The notes: generated by a model from the sequence alone, not told the origin. Positions 9,585 through 23,465 are shown, counted from the stretch's first letter. The stretch is DNA of 33,412 nt from an uncultured Clostridia bacterium (GCA_947054085.1 CAMRVD010000006.1:1-33412), one strand, 5' to 3'. Numbers and translations: made by a program.

Positions 9585-10254
9585 TATACTTACGTTATTC
9601 CCCGAAATGTTTGCACCACTTAAAACCAGCTTAATTGGCAAAGCAGTTCAAAATAACGCGTTGCAAATAAACATTATAGATATACGTGATTACACAAAAG
9701 ACAAGCACAAAAAGTGCGATGATTATCCGTTTGGCGGTGGCGTAGGTATGCTTATGACTCCACAGCCTATATACGATGCAATAACTAGCATAGAGGGCTA
9801 TAAAGATGCCTACAAAGTATATTTAAGCCCAAGGGGTAAAACCCTTACTCAAAGTTATGTAAAGCAGCTTAGCAAAAATGAGCATTTAATTTTGCTTTGT
9901 GGGCATTATGAGGGTATAGATCAACGCATAATAGATATGCTTATAGACGAGGAACTTAGTATTGGTGACTATGTACTTACTGGCGGCGAGCTTCCTGCTA
10001 TGGTTGTAGTAGACTCCGTAAGTAGATACATTCCCGGTGTTCTTGGAAGTAGCGAAAGCGTAGAGGACGAAAGTTTTAGTAGTGGTATGCTCGAGTATCC
10101 TCAATATACTAGGCCGCAAAATTTTATGGGTTACGAAGTACCCGAAGTTTTAGTATCAGGTAATCACCAAAAAGTAGACGAGTGGCGAAAAGAGCAGTCT
10201 AAAGCAATTACTTTAAAAAATCGTCCAGACTTACTTAAAAACAATAAGACTTAG
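9574..10254 (+). CDS. trmD: tRNA (guanine-N1)-methyltransferase TrmD
   Basis: MRIDILTLFPEMF, CDDYPFGGGVGMLM, CGHYEGIDQR, SIGDYVLTGGELPAM; ATG 9574 overlaps the rimM end. Confidence 0.97.
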   Translation: MRIDILTLFPEMFAPLKTSLIGKAVQNNALQINIIDIRDYTKDKHKKCDDYPFGGGVGMLMTPQPIYDAITSIEGYKDAYKVYLSPRGKTLTQSYVKQLSKNEHLILLCGHYEGIDQRIIDMLIDEELSIGDYVLTGGELPAMVVVDSVSRYIPGVLGSSESVEDESFSSGMLEYPQYTRPQNFMGYEVPEVLVSGNHQKVDEWRKEQSKAITLKNRPDLLKNNKT

Positions 10255-10436
10255 CTTTTTGCTAGGTTTTATGGGGTATTATGTCAGACATAATATAAAA
10301 AATTTTACTTTTTTGTAGTAGATCTTTATGGTATCTTATAAATAATAAATATTTCCATATTTTTAAAAATAGGGATCATTACTAATATATTAACTGCAAA
10401 ATTTTTGACTTTATACAAATAATTTAGGAGTGCATT

Positions 10437-11270
10437 ATGATTATAAACTGGTTTCCGGGTCACATGAAAAAAACCTTAGAAGGAATGCAAAAAAACGCCA
10501 AACTTTGTGATGCTATTATTTATGTATTAGATGCTCGCGTGCCAATAAGTAGTTTTAATCCAAAAATCGATAGTATTGTAGGTAACAAACCAGTATTATA
10601 TGTTTTAAATAAAGCTGACCTTGCGGACGATGCTAAAACATCAAAATATCTAAATTTGCTAAAATCCGAGGGTAAAACGGTTATTAGCCTGGTAAGTAGC
10701 GGTGCAAGTGCTAAAAATAAACTACTTGCTGGTTTAAGTGAGTTACTTGCTGGTAAAATAGAAAAAAATAAAGCTAAACAAATAAATGCGATATATAAAA
10801 TTATGGTTATAGGTGTTCCAAATACTGGTAAGTCTAGTATAATTAATGCAATGGCTAGCAAAAGCAAAACTATAACGGGCAATAAAGCGGGAGTAACTAA
10901 AAGTGTGCAATGGGTAAAGATTGCAGAAAACTTTGCACTTTTGGATACTCCGGGTACTTTGTGGCCAAAGCTAGAAGACCAAGAAGTTGCATTAAAACTT
11001 GCATTTGTAGGCTCTATTAAAGACGACGTACTAGATATAAGCGAGCTTGGGCTAGAGCTAATTAAATTTTTGATAGATCGCGATGCAGATAAAGTAAGAT
11101 TACGATTTGGCGATTGGGATAAAGATGGGGAGATTATAGAAATTTACGATGGTTTTTGCCGTAAACGCGGATACATTTTGCGTGGTGGCGAAATAGACTA
11201 TTTGCGTGCTGGTCGTGGCTTTTTAGACGACTTTAGAAGCGGCAGAATAGGCAAAATTACTTTAGATTAA
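10437..11270 (+). CDS. rbgA: Ribosome biogenesis GTPase RbgA (YlqF)
   Basis: NWFPGHMKKT, circularly permuted GTPase motifs NKADL, GVPNTGKSS, DTPGTLWP. Confidence 0.95.
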   Translation: MIINWFPGHMKKTLEGMQKNAKLCDAIIYVLDARVPISSFNPKIDSIVGNKPVLYVLNKADLADDAKTSKYLNLLKSEGKTVISLVSSGASAKNKLLAGLSELLAGKIEKNKAKQINAIYKIMVIGVPNTGKSSIINAMASKSKTITGNKAGVTKSVQWVKIAENFALLDTPGTLWPKLEDQEVALKLAFVGSIKDDVLDISELGLELIKFLIDRDADKVRLRFGDWDKDGEIIEIYDGFCRKRGYILRGGEIDYLRAGRGFLDDFRSGRIGKITLD

Positions 11271-11380
11271 GAGGACTTAAGCTTTTTAACTTTGTTGCAA
11301 ATACAAAATTAGTTCAAAAATGCAAAAGTTAGATTTACAACATAAAACATACAAAAATTAATCAAATATAAAATAACATT

Positions 11381-12001
11381 ATGAAAAAACAATACGTTCC
11401 AAAATTAGAATACGAAACAGAGCTAACCGAGCAAGGCTATAAGCTTATTGCAGGTATAGACGAAGCTGGCAGAGGGCCTCTTGCTGGGCCTGTTTGTGCA
11501 GCGTGCGTTATTATGCCGCTAGATAATATAATCGAAGGCATAGATGATAGTAAAAAAATATCTGAAGCTAAAAGAGAACAGTTGTATCAAAAAATTAAGG
11601 GAGTAGCAATAAGTTATAGTGTTCAGTTTGTAGACCAAAAGGTTATAGATAATATTAATATTTTAGAGGCAACTAAACAATGTATGAAAAATGCAGTAGA
11701 AAATATGAGTATTACGCCAGACATAATACTGGTAGATGCCGTAAAAAATCTAGATGTTAAGCCTAAAACAGTGCCAATTATTCATGGGGACGCACTAAGT
11801 TATAACATAGCGGCAGCAAGTATTTTAGCAAAGGTTACTAGGGATAATTTTATGAAGGAGCTTAGCAAAAAATACCCTAATTACGGGCTAGAAAGACATA
11901 AGGGTTATGGCACTAAAGATCATATTGAAGCCATTAAGAAATATGGTGTAACGGAAATTCATAGAAAAAGTTTTTTGGGGTTTTTAAATAAGGATGTTTA
12001 A
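11381..12001 (+). CDS. rnhB: Ribonuclease HII
   Basis: IAGIDEAGRGPLAGPVCAACVI, DDSKKIS, AAASILAKVTRD, GYGTKDH. Confidence 0.96.
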   Translation: MKKQYVPKLEYETELTEQGYKLIAGIDEAGRGPLAGPVCAACVIMPLDNIIEGIDDSKKISEAKREQLYQKIKGVAISYSVQFVDQKVIDNINILEATKQCMKNAVENMSITPDIILVDAVKNLDVKPKTVPIIHGDALSYNIAAASILAKVTRDNFMKELSKKYPNYGLERHKGYGTKDHIEAIKKYGVTEIHRKSFLGFLNKDV

Positions 12002-12419
12002 CTATAATACTTGGAAAAACGGAGAACAACTTGCCCAAAAATATTTAAAGCAAAACGGCTACAAAATTTTAGAAACCAATAGTAAACTTGCGGGTGCCGA
12101 AGTAGACATTGTATGCAAAATGTCTGTTAAAAAACAATTAAAACAGCTAAAAGCAGACTACAAACAAGGTAAATTACTAAAATCTGCTTATAAACCGGCT
12201 AAAAATAATTTGCAAGAGGTTTATGTGTTTGTAGAAGTTAAAGCCCGAAGTTCCGACAAATTTGGCTTACCGCAAGAAGCTGTTACCCCTTTTAAACAAA
12301 ACCAAATAAAAAAGTACGCTAAGTGTTACTTAAAAAAGCATAAATTAAATGTACCTATTAGGTTTGATGTAATTGGTGTGCTTAATTCAGAAATTGACCA
12401 TATAGTAGATGCCTTTTAA
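11994..12419 (+). CDS. yraN: YraN/UPF0102-family nuclease-like protein
   Basis: NGEQLAQKYLKQNGYKIL, AEVDIV ... VFVEVKARSSDKFGLPQEAVTPFKQNQI; overlaps the rnhB end. Contains an unusual insertion between the catalytic motifs. Confidence 0.9.
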   Translation: MFNYNTWKNGEQLAQKYLKQNGYKILETNSKLAGAEVDIVCKMSVKKQLKQLKADYKQGKLLKSAYKPAKNNLQEVYVFVEVKARSSDKFGLPQEAVTPFKQNQIKKYAKCYLKKHKLNVPIRFDVIGVLNSEIDHIVDAF

Positions 12420-12564
12420 GATTACATTTTAGCTAAGATTATATTGATATTTCTTAAACATTTAAATGTAGAAATAATCCCAATTATGCAGAGTTATTAA
12501 GCTAGACAATAGGTGGGACAAGTCTTATAATATTAAAAAAGTATTATAAAAGATAAAAATATAC

Positions 12565-12593
12565 TTGATTAACTTAAAATTGTATGGTAATAT
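12565..12593 (+). promoter_or_regulatory. Promoter for rplS
   Basis: TTGATT (12565-12570), 17-nt spacer, TAATAT (12588-12593). Confidence 0.6.
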
Positions 12594-12604
12594 ATTAGGC
12601 GTGT

Positions 12605-12680
12605 AAAGAGTGGTCCGCTGGCTTTAAATTTTAGATATAGTTTAAGAACGCTCCACATACCAAATTTTTTAAGGAGGATT
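12605..12680 (+). promoter_or_regulatory. Probable structured rplS mRNA leader (L19 leader-like)
   Basis: GTGGTCCGCTGGCTTTAAA...TTTAAGAACGCTCCAC can fold (GTGG/CCAC plus CTTTAAA/TTTAAG) just upstream of the AAGGAGG SD of rplS, where Firmicutes L19 leaders occur. Confidence 0.5.
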
Positions 12681-12685
12681 GTTAA

Positions 12686-13030
12686 ATGGCAAACATTATC
12701 GATCAAATAGAAAAAGAAAGTATGCGCACTGATTTACCTAAGTTTGAAATAGGTGATACCGTTAAGGTATGGGTAAAAGTAGTAGAAGGAACTAGAGAAA
12801 GACTTCAGGGCTACGAAGGTGTAGTTATTGCAAAACGCAATGGTGGCCTACGCGAAACTTTTACAGTAAGAAGAGTATCTTATGGTATTGGGGTAGAAAG
12901 AATATTCCCTATGCACTCACCTAAGATTGACCACATAGACATTGTTCGTCGTGGTGATGTTAGAAGAGCTAAACTTTATTATCTTAGAGAACGCAGTGGC
13001 AAAAGTGCCAAAATTAAAAGTAAAGTTTAA
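12686..13030 (+). CDS. rplS: 50S ribosomal protein L19
   Basis: [60 protein letters not shown]. Confidence 0.97.
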   Translation: MANIIDQIEKESMRTDLPKFEIGDTVKVWVKVVEGTRERLQGYEGVVIAKRNGGLRETFTVRRVSYGIGVERIFPMHSPKIDHIDIVRRGDVRRAKLYYLRERSGKSAKIKSKV

Positions 13031-13047
13031 TAAAGAAGTACTTTCTG

Positions 13048-13072
13048 GCAAGGCTTTAGCCTTGCTTTTTTT
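13048..13072 (+). terminator. Rho-independent terminator after rplS
   Basis: GCAAGGC TTTA GCCTTGC TTTTTTT. Confidence 0.92.
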
Positions 13073-13458
13073 ATAAATTTTTGCTTAAATTTTGACTTGC
13101 AAAAAATATTTATGCAAATACAATAAACGTTTATAAACATTATAATTTATCTTTTTACTACTAAAAAATTAATATTTAAAAATAATTTTGAATATTTTTG
13201 AATAATTGCTTAATTTTATTTTTAATTATTAAAGTTTTATGTTATACTTTAAATAAGTTTAATATAACTTAAATTTATTTATACAAAATGTCGAAATTTA
13301 CTCTAAAGAAAAAACTTTTAACAATTTTTGCCTTATTATGCTAATGCTAAAAATTGCGCTAAAGATTATGGTAATATATCCATTATGTTAGTCTGTTATA
13401 AAATGGATAGCAAATTTAAAGTTTAGTTAATCTAAACCAGTAATATTTAGGAGTAATT

Positions 13459-13827
13459 ATGAGTACAACACTTAAACAACTTGCAAAACGTGCAAGGAGC
13501 CGATTAATAACTGCTGGCGAATGTAGCAAGCCAGACGAAAAAACTGCTTACTTAACTGCAACAACATCTTATATGGTTGTAGCTAGCAAACGTAATATCG
13601 AAGATGATCCAATTTACTACAAAGTAAAAAAAGTTTTAGAAAAAGGTTACAACGATATTATTTTAAATCCGATTTCACAAATTATGGACAATAAATATTA
13701 TGCAACATTGTCTGCAAACGAAAAAGAAAGATACATTTTAAAACTATCAAAAAAGTATAATACAATTAAAGATTATATTTTATCAAATAATCTTTTAAAC
13801 GTAACCGAAGACCAAGCGGAAAACTAA
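13459..13827 (+). CDS. Hypothetical protein, 122 aa
   Basis: Strong SD (AGGAG) 7 nt upstream of the ATG; lysine-rich, probably helical; no family recognised. Confidence 0.75.
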   Translation: MSTTLKQLAKRARSRLITAGECSKPDEKTAYLTATTSYMVVASKRNIEDDPIYYKVKKVLEKGYNDIILNPISQIMDNKYYATLSANEKERYILKLSKKYNTIKDYILSNNLLNVTEDQAEN

Positions 13828-13965
13828 ATTTTTTATAATTTTTTGTTTTGAAAGTGATTTATTTTATGATATACTTAACCTTGTAATAATTAGCAATATT
13901 TGTAATTAATTTTTTGTTTAATGTTATGTTAATTACAAAACATAAATTGTACTACAAGGATTAAT

Positions 13966-18205
<4,240 letters not shown>

Positions 18206-18310
18206 TTATAAATTTTTCAACAAAATTATAAGTAAAAACAAAATTTGTTATAAAATACTTGCATTATTATAATTTAACAACTATACTATAATTTAGTTAA
18301 GGAGATTTTT

Positions 18311-18520
18311 ATGGCTTGGATAGAACCACCTATAGAAGAAATTATTAAAAAAGCTGGTAATCGTTATGCATTGGTTACCGTAATTAGTAAAAGGGCAAAG
18401 GAGCTTGTTATCGAGCGTCCCGAATTTTTTAGAGAAAACCAAAAAGTAAAACCAATAGAGTTTGCAAGCCGTGAGTTTTACAAAAATGTTTACGATATAA
18501 ACCACAATAATGCAATGTAA
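18311..18520 (+). CDS. rpoZ: RNA polymerase omega subunit
   Basis: PPIEEIIKKAGNRYALVTVISKRAKEL; directly upstream of priA as in Firmicutes. Confidence 0.92.
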   Translation: MAWIEPPIEEIIKKAGNRYALVTVISKRAKELVIERPEFFRENQKVKPIEFASREFYKNVYDINHNNAM

Positions 18521-18550
18521 AAGCTATTAATTTATTAGACAATACAAATA

Positions 18551-18584
18551 AAGTTAGTATATACTATATATACTAACTTTTTTT
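18551..18584 (+). terminator. Perfect 13-bp stem terminator between rpoZ and priA
   Basis: AAGTTAGTATATA-CTA-TATATACTAACTT followed by TTTTT; the SD GGAG of priA starts immediately after it. Confidence 0.8.
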
Positions 18585-18593
18585 GGAGCAACT

Positions 18594-20795
18594 ATGTACG
18601 GTAAAGTTATAATAGATATTGCTAGTAGCCTAGTAGATAAAGTGTTCGACTATAAGCTTATAACAGATATTGCTGTAGGAAGCAGAGTATTAGTTCCTTT
18701 TGGTAATCAAACTAAAGAAGGATATTTAGTAGAAAAATCAGATAAAGTATCTTACGATCCGTCTAAAATTAAACAAATCATAAAGCCATTAGAAGATTTT
18801 GCCGTAATTACTACAGACCAATTTAAATTGGCCGAGTTTTTAAAAACTAAATATAATATAGGCATGTGCGATAGTATAAGGCTATTTTTGCCTAGCGAAA
18901 TGCGAACGGGCAGAGTTAAAGATCTTATGTCTGTTGTGGCGTTTATAAAAGATGAAAATAAGGCAAAAGAATATTTATCAGGTTTAAGAAAAAACGCTAC
19001 AAAATTAGTAGCAGTGTTAAATTATTTGCTAAACGTTGGTAGCGATACAACAGCAAATATTAATAATAAATTTGGCAATGGGGCTTTAAAAAAACTTATA
19101 GACGATGGAATTGTAAGTACATTTACAAAGCCAATACTTAGAACTCCTCTAACACAAGTAAATGGTATTAAAAATAATGTAGTACTTACAACTTCACAAC
19201 AAAATGTAGTGGATTGTATTAGTAATAGTGTTGGAAATTACCTGATACATGGAGTTACAGGAAGTGGTAAAACCGAAGTCTATATGGCACTTATGCAAAG
19301 GACAATAGATAGTGGAAAAACTGGCATAATGCTTGTACCCGAAATTTCTCTTACACCACAAGTATTAGCAAATTTTCGATCGCGTTTTGGGCAAGAAGTA
19401 GCTCTTATGCATAGTGGATTATCTGCCGGCGAAAGATTCGACGAGTGGAAACGTATACTTTTGGGAAAAGCCAAAATCGTGGTTGGGGCTAGGTCTGCAA
19501 TATTTTCGCCACTAAAAAATTTAGGACTAATAGTTATAGACGAACAACACGATGGTAGTTATACAAGTGATAGTCATCCTAGGTATAACACAATAGAAGT
19601 TGCTATAAAACGAGCCGAAATTTGTGGTTGCAGTTTGGTTTTAGGTTCGGCAACACCCGATTTAGAAACTTATCATAACGCAATTACCGGCAAGTTTAAA
19701 TTATTAGAAATGAAGGACAGGATTAACAAAAAACCATTGCCTCCGCTTACTATTGTAGACATGTGCGAGGAGGTTCGTCATGGTAATACTGGCATTTTTA
19801 GTGGGGTGCTTGTATCTGAACTAGACAAAGTCATAAAAAGCGGAAATCAAGCTATGATATTTATAAATCGACGGGGATTTAGTTCTTTTTTAATGTGCAG
19901 AGAATGTGGATTTGTTGCTAAGTGTCAAAATTGTGATACAGCACTTGTATACCATAAATACGACAACGCACTAAAATGTCACTTTTGTTCTAGTAGGTAT
20001 AAGGTCTTTAGCGAGTGTCCAGAATGTGGAAGTAAAAATTTAAAACTTGGCAGTACTGGTACAGAGCAAGTGGTAGAAGAACTTTGTAAAATGTACCCTA
20101 ATGTTAAAATTCTTAGAATGGATAATGACACAACAAGTCAAAAAAATGGTCACTATAAAATTTTGTCGCAATTTAAAAGTGGCGAAGCACAAATACTAGT
20201 TGGAACTCAAATGATTGCAAAAGGTCACGACTTTCCGGCGGTAACGCTTGTTGGAATTATTGATGCAGACCAAAGTTTGTATCAAAGTAGTTACACCGCA
20301 GCAGAGCGAACCTTTCAACTTATTACCCAAGTTGCAGGCAGAGCTGGGAGAGCCGATAAGCAAGGGTGTATTATTTTGCAAACCAATGTGCCTCGTCATT
20401 ATGTGTATAAGCTGGCTAGTGGTTACGACTACCTGTCTTTTTATAAAAAGGAAGCAAACTTAAGAGAAGTTACAAACTTTCCGCCATTTACTAAAATTTT
20501 AAGATTACTTTTTACAAGCGAAGTAGAAGAACTTGCAAAAGATGCTACAAAAGTGTATTATGATGAAGTTAAAAAGATGCAACAGTCCGAGGAATATAAT
20601 GGCGAGTTTATTTATCTTGGGGCTAGCAAGTCGCCAGTAGGAAAAATAAAAAATAAGTTTAGGTATCAAATTTTAATAAGGCTAAGGCTTAATAAAGACC
20701 AAGAAATAATATCTAAAATTTATAGTTTGACGGAAGTTAATAAATTAAAAAATGTTAGTGTTTTTGTGGAAATTAATCCGCAAAGTTTAAGTTAA
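18594..20795 (+). CDS. priA: Primosomal protein N' (replication restart helicase PriA)
   Basis: GVTGSGKTEVYM, DEQHDGSY, paired zinc-binding cysteines CRECGF...CQNC...CHFCSS...CPECGS, QMIAKGHDFPAVTLVGI. Confidence 0.96.
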   Translation: MYGKVIIDIASSLVDKVFDYKLITDIAVGSRVLVPFGNQTKEGYLVEKSDKVSYDPSKIKQIIKPLEDFAVITTDQFKLAEFLKTKYNIGMCDSIRLFLPSEMRTGRVKDLMSVVAFIKDENKAKEYLSGLRKNATKLVAVLNYLLNVGSDTTANINNKFGNGALKKLIDDGIVSTFTKPILRTPLTQVNGIKNNVVLTTSQQNVVDCISNSVGNYLIHGVTGSGKTEVYMALMQRTIDSGKTGIMLVPEISLTPQVLANFRSRFGQEVALMHSGLSAGERFDEWKRILLGKAKIVVGARSAIFSPLKNLGLIVIDEQHDGSYTSDSHPRYNTIEVAIKRAEICGCSLVLGSATPDLETYHNAITGKFKLLEMKDRINKKPLPPLTIVDMCEEVRHGNTGIFSGVLVSELDKVIKSGNQAMIFINRRGFSSFLMCRECGFVAKCQNCDTALVYHKYDNALKCHFCSSRYKVFSECPECGSKNLKLGSTGTEQVVEELCKMYPNVKILRMDNDTTSQKNGHYKILSQFKSGEAQILVGTQMIAKGHDFPAVTLVGIIDADQSLYQSSYTAAERTFQLITQVAGRAGRADKQGCIILQTNVPRHYVYKLASGYDYLSFYKKEANLREVTNFPPFTKILRLLFTSEVEELAKDATKVYYDEVKKMQQSEEYNGEFIYLGASKSPVGKIKNKFRYQILIRLRLNKDQEIISKIYSLTEVNKLKNVSVFVEINPQSLS

Positions 20796-20806
20796 AGGAG
20801 TGTATT

Positions 20807-21259
20807 TTGGAAAGAAAAATTATATTAGAAGGCGATCCGATATTAAGAAAAATTAGTAAGGAAGTTACGGTTTTTGATGCAAGACTTCACGACCTAATTG
20901 ATGACATGGTAGATACTATGAAAAAGGCAGAAGGGGCAGGGCTTTCGGCGGTACAAGTTGGTGTTTTAAAGCGTGTTTTTGTAACCGATGTTGGCAAAGG
21001 TGTAACCGAGTTTGTTAATCCTCAAATTGTAAAGCAAGCAGGCACTAATAAAATTAAGGAAGAAGGCTGTTTATCTGTACCACATAAATTTGGATTTGTA
21101 GAGCGTCCCGATACTGTATGGGTTACCTATCAAGATAGATATGGTAAACTTGTTACAGACAAATTAAAAGGCTATGCAGCTAAAGCGTTTTGTCACGAAA
21201 ATGACCATTTAGACGGAATTTTGTATATTGATAAAGCATCTAAAATAAAACCATGCTAG
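20807..21259 (+). CDS. def: Peptide deformylase
   Basis: GAGLSAVQVG, EGCLSVP, CHENDHLDGILYID. TTG start with AAAGGAG SD. Confidence 0.96.
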   Translation: MERKIILEGDPILRKISKEVTVFDARLHDLIDDMVDTMKKAEGAGLSAVQVGVLKRVFVTDVGKGVTEFVNPQIVKQAGTNKIKEEGCLSVPHKFGFVERPDTVWVTYQDRYGKLVTDKLKGYAAKAFCHENDHLDGILYIDKASKIKPC

Positions 21260-21268
21260 GAGATTTAT

Positions 21269-22231
21269 ATGAAAGTTGTATTTTTAGGAACGCCCGAATT
21301 TGCATTAAATTCGTTAAGGAATCTTGTTAATAGCAAGCATCAAGTTATAGCTGTAGTTACTCAACCAGACAAAGAAGCTGGAAGGGGAAAAAAACTTATA
21401 GCTCCTGCTGTAAAAGTTTTTGCACAGGAATGTGGTATACCAGTATATCAGTTTAAAAAAATTGGTCGTGATGGCGTAGAGGAACTAAAAAAATTAAAGC
21501 CTGATATTATGATAACTGTTGCCTACGGTCAACTTTTAACAAAGGCTGTTTTAGAAATTCCTAAATTTGGGGTAATTAATGTACACGGATCGTTGCTTCC
21601 TAAGTATCGTGGTGCGTCTCCGATACAATCTGCTATTATGCGTGGCGAAACAGTAACTGGCATTACCATTATGCAAACCGATATTGGGCTAGATGATGGC
21701 GACATTTTAAGTAGCGAAACCCTTGAAATATTACCAACCGAAACCGCAGGGGAACTTGCAATAAGGTTATCTAAACTTGGGGCAGATTTGCTTCTTAAAA
21801 CTTTAGACGATATACAAAATGGTAATGTTAAGCACACAAAACAAGATAATGGATCAGCTACGTTTACTACAAAAATTAAAAAAAGCGATTGCATTATAAA
21901 CTGGAATAAATCTGCAAAGCAAATTAATAGCTTAATTCGTGGTGCAAACCCCGACCCAATTGCAAGTACTGCAATTGGCGGCGAAATTATCAAAATTTAT
22001 AGAGGGGAAGTTGTTGTTCCAAATTTTGATGTTAGGGACTTTCAAAATGGCGAGATATTACCGAGTAGTAGTGCCAAAGCGGGCATTTTTGTAAAATGTG
22101 GTAATAATGCACTAAACATTTTAAGTGCACAGCTTCCTAACGGAAAAGTACTTACCGGCAAACAAATTATGTGCGGCAGAAAATTAAAAGTTGGCGATAT
22201 TTTTGACCAAAATGTAAGAGTTGAAGAATAA
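21269..22231 (+). CDS. fmt: Methionyl-tRNA formyltransferase
   Basis: VVFLGTPEFALNSL, HGSLLPKYRGASPIQSAIMRGE, GITIMQTDIGLDDGDIL. Confidence 0.96.
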   Translation: MKVVFLGTPEFALNSLRNLVNSKHQVIAVVTQPDKEAGRGKKLIAPAVKVFAQECGIPVYQFKKIGRDGVEELKKLKPDIMITVAYGQLLTKAVLEIPKFGVINVHGSLLPKYRGASPIQSAIMRGETVTGITIMQTDIGLDDGDILSSETLEILPTETAGELAIRLSKLGADLLLKTLDDIQNGNVKHTKQDNGSATFTTKIKKSDCIINWNKSAKQINSLIRGANPDPIASTAIGGEIIKIYRGEVVVPNFDVRDFQNGEILPSSSAKAGIFVKCGNNALNILSAQLPNGKVLTGKQIMCGRKLKVGDIFDQNVRVEE

Positions 22232-23283
22232 TGAAAAAAATTTTACAAGACTATAGTTTACAAGAGTTAAAGGTGCATTTTGAAGATCTTAATATAAAAA
22301 TGCCGAGGCTTAGAGCCGAGCAGGTTTTTAAGTGGGGTCACGAGTATGCTAGGTTTAGTGAGATGTCTAATATTCCTCAGGAATTAAGAACAGAACTTGC
22401 CGATGTTTACGACGACGAACCAGTTAAGATAATAAAAGAATTTATAAGTAAAGACGGCACAAAAAAATACTTATTTTCGCTTGCTGACGGCAATATTATA
22501 GAAGGCGTACTAATGAAATATAAGTACGGCAATACTATATGCGTGTCCACCCAAGTTGGATGTCGTATGGGATGTCTGTTTTGTGCAACGGGGTTAGACG
22601 GCATGGTGCGTAACTTAACTTGTGGCGAAATACTTGGTCAAGTATTAGCTGTCAACCGTGCAAATGGCGGAAGTATTGCTAGTAGAGAGGTTACAAACAT
22701 TGTACTAATGGGTTGCGGCGAGCCACTAGACAACTTTGACAATGTTGTAAAGTTTGCCAAAATTGTAAGCGATAATAACGGCATAAATATATCTCAGCGT
22801 AACATATCGCTGTCTACTTGTGGAATTGCTCCAAAAATAAAGGAACTTGCCGATTTGGAGCTAGGAATAACGCTTACAATAAGTTTACATGCAACTACCG
22901 ACCAGTTTAGACAAAAAATTATGAAGATAGCTAATGCTTATAGTTTAGCCGAGCTTTTTGATGCTATTTATTATTACTTTAGTAAAACTGGCAGAAGAAT
23001 AATGTTTGAATATTTACTTTTAGATAAAAATACAACAGAACACGACGCTAGGCGAATAAAATCTTTGTGTAAAGGCTTAAGTTATCATATAAACCTTATA
23101 CCTATTAATAACACTCCAAATACTAAAATAGCCCCCGAATTAAAACCTGCTAATAAAGCAAAGGCTGCAGAATTTTGGCAAGCTTTAAAGGATAATAATA
23201 TATCGGCTACAACAAGACGAACTTTGGGCGAAGATATATCTGGAGCTTGTGGGCAGCTTAGACGAAGTAAAGTTGATAATTAA
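22231..23283 (+). CDS. rlmN: Dual-specificity RNA methyltransferase RlmN (radical SAM)
   Basis: CVSTQVGCRMGCLFCATG (CxxxCxxC), NIVLMGCGEPLDNFDNV. Confidence 0.96.
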   Translation: MKKILQDYSLQELKVHFEDLNIKMPRLRAEQVFKWGHEYARFSEMSNIPQELRTELADVYDDEPVKIIKEFISKDGTKKYLFSLADGNIIEGVLMKYKYGNTICVSTQVGCRMGCLFCATGLDGMVRNLTCGEILGQVLAVNRANGGSIASREVTNIVLMGCGEPLDNFDNVVKFAKIVSDNNGINISQRNISLSTCGIAPKIKELADLELGITLTISLHATTDQFRQKIMKIANAYSLAELFDAIYYYFSKTGRRIMFEYLLLDKNTTEHDARRIKSLCKGLSYHINLIPINNTPNTKIAPELKPANKAKAAEFWQALKDNNISATTRRTLGEDISGACGQLRRSKVDN

Positions 23284-23338
23284 AATTTAATGATTAATAG
23301 TTACTATAATATAAATAGAGATTTTGGATTTATTAAAT

Positions 23339-23425
23339 GTGTTGCTAGCTACAAATTTGCTTATGCTACTATTAAATACATAAATTTACTAAAAAGTCTA
23401 AGAGCAAATTATTGTTTGACATCAC
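23339..23425. repeat. Degenerate long inverted repeat element E3 between rlmN and rpe
   Basis: GTGTTGCTAG..AAATTTGCTTATGCTACTA ... AGCAAATTATTG..ACATCAC imperfect dyad. The interior TTTGCTTATGCTACTATT...CATAA resembles E1 TTTGCTTTTGCTAACTAGT...CATAA. Confidence 0.45.
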
Positions 23426-23465
23426 AGTTCTATATATGATTAAATAAAGAATAAAGGAGAATATT

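Noticed and set aside
10244-10271. Possible terminator after trmD (ATAAGACTTAGC/GCTAGGTTTTAT)
   Set aside because: The stem relies on wobble pairs and has no clear U tract, so it is not called as a terminator.
12447-12481. Dyad ATTTCT-TAA-ACATTTAAATGT-AGAAAT after yraN
   Set aside because: Real dyad but short and AT-only; its similarity to the E1/E2 centre is too weak to count as a family member.
19539-19550. PriA motif II reads DEQH instead of the usual DEEH
   Set aside because: A single substitution also found in related helicases such as RecG; not enough to claim altered function.
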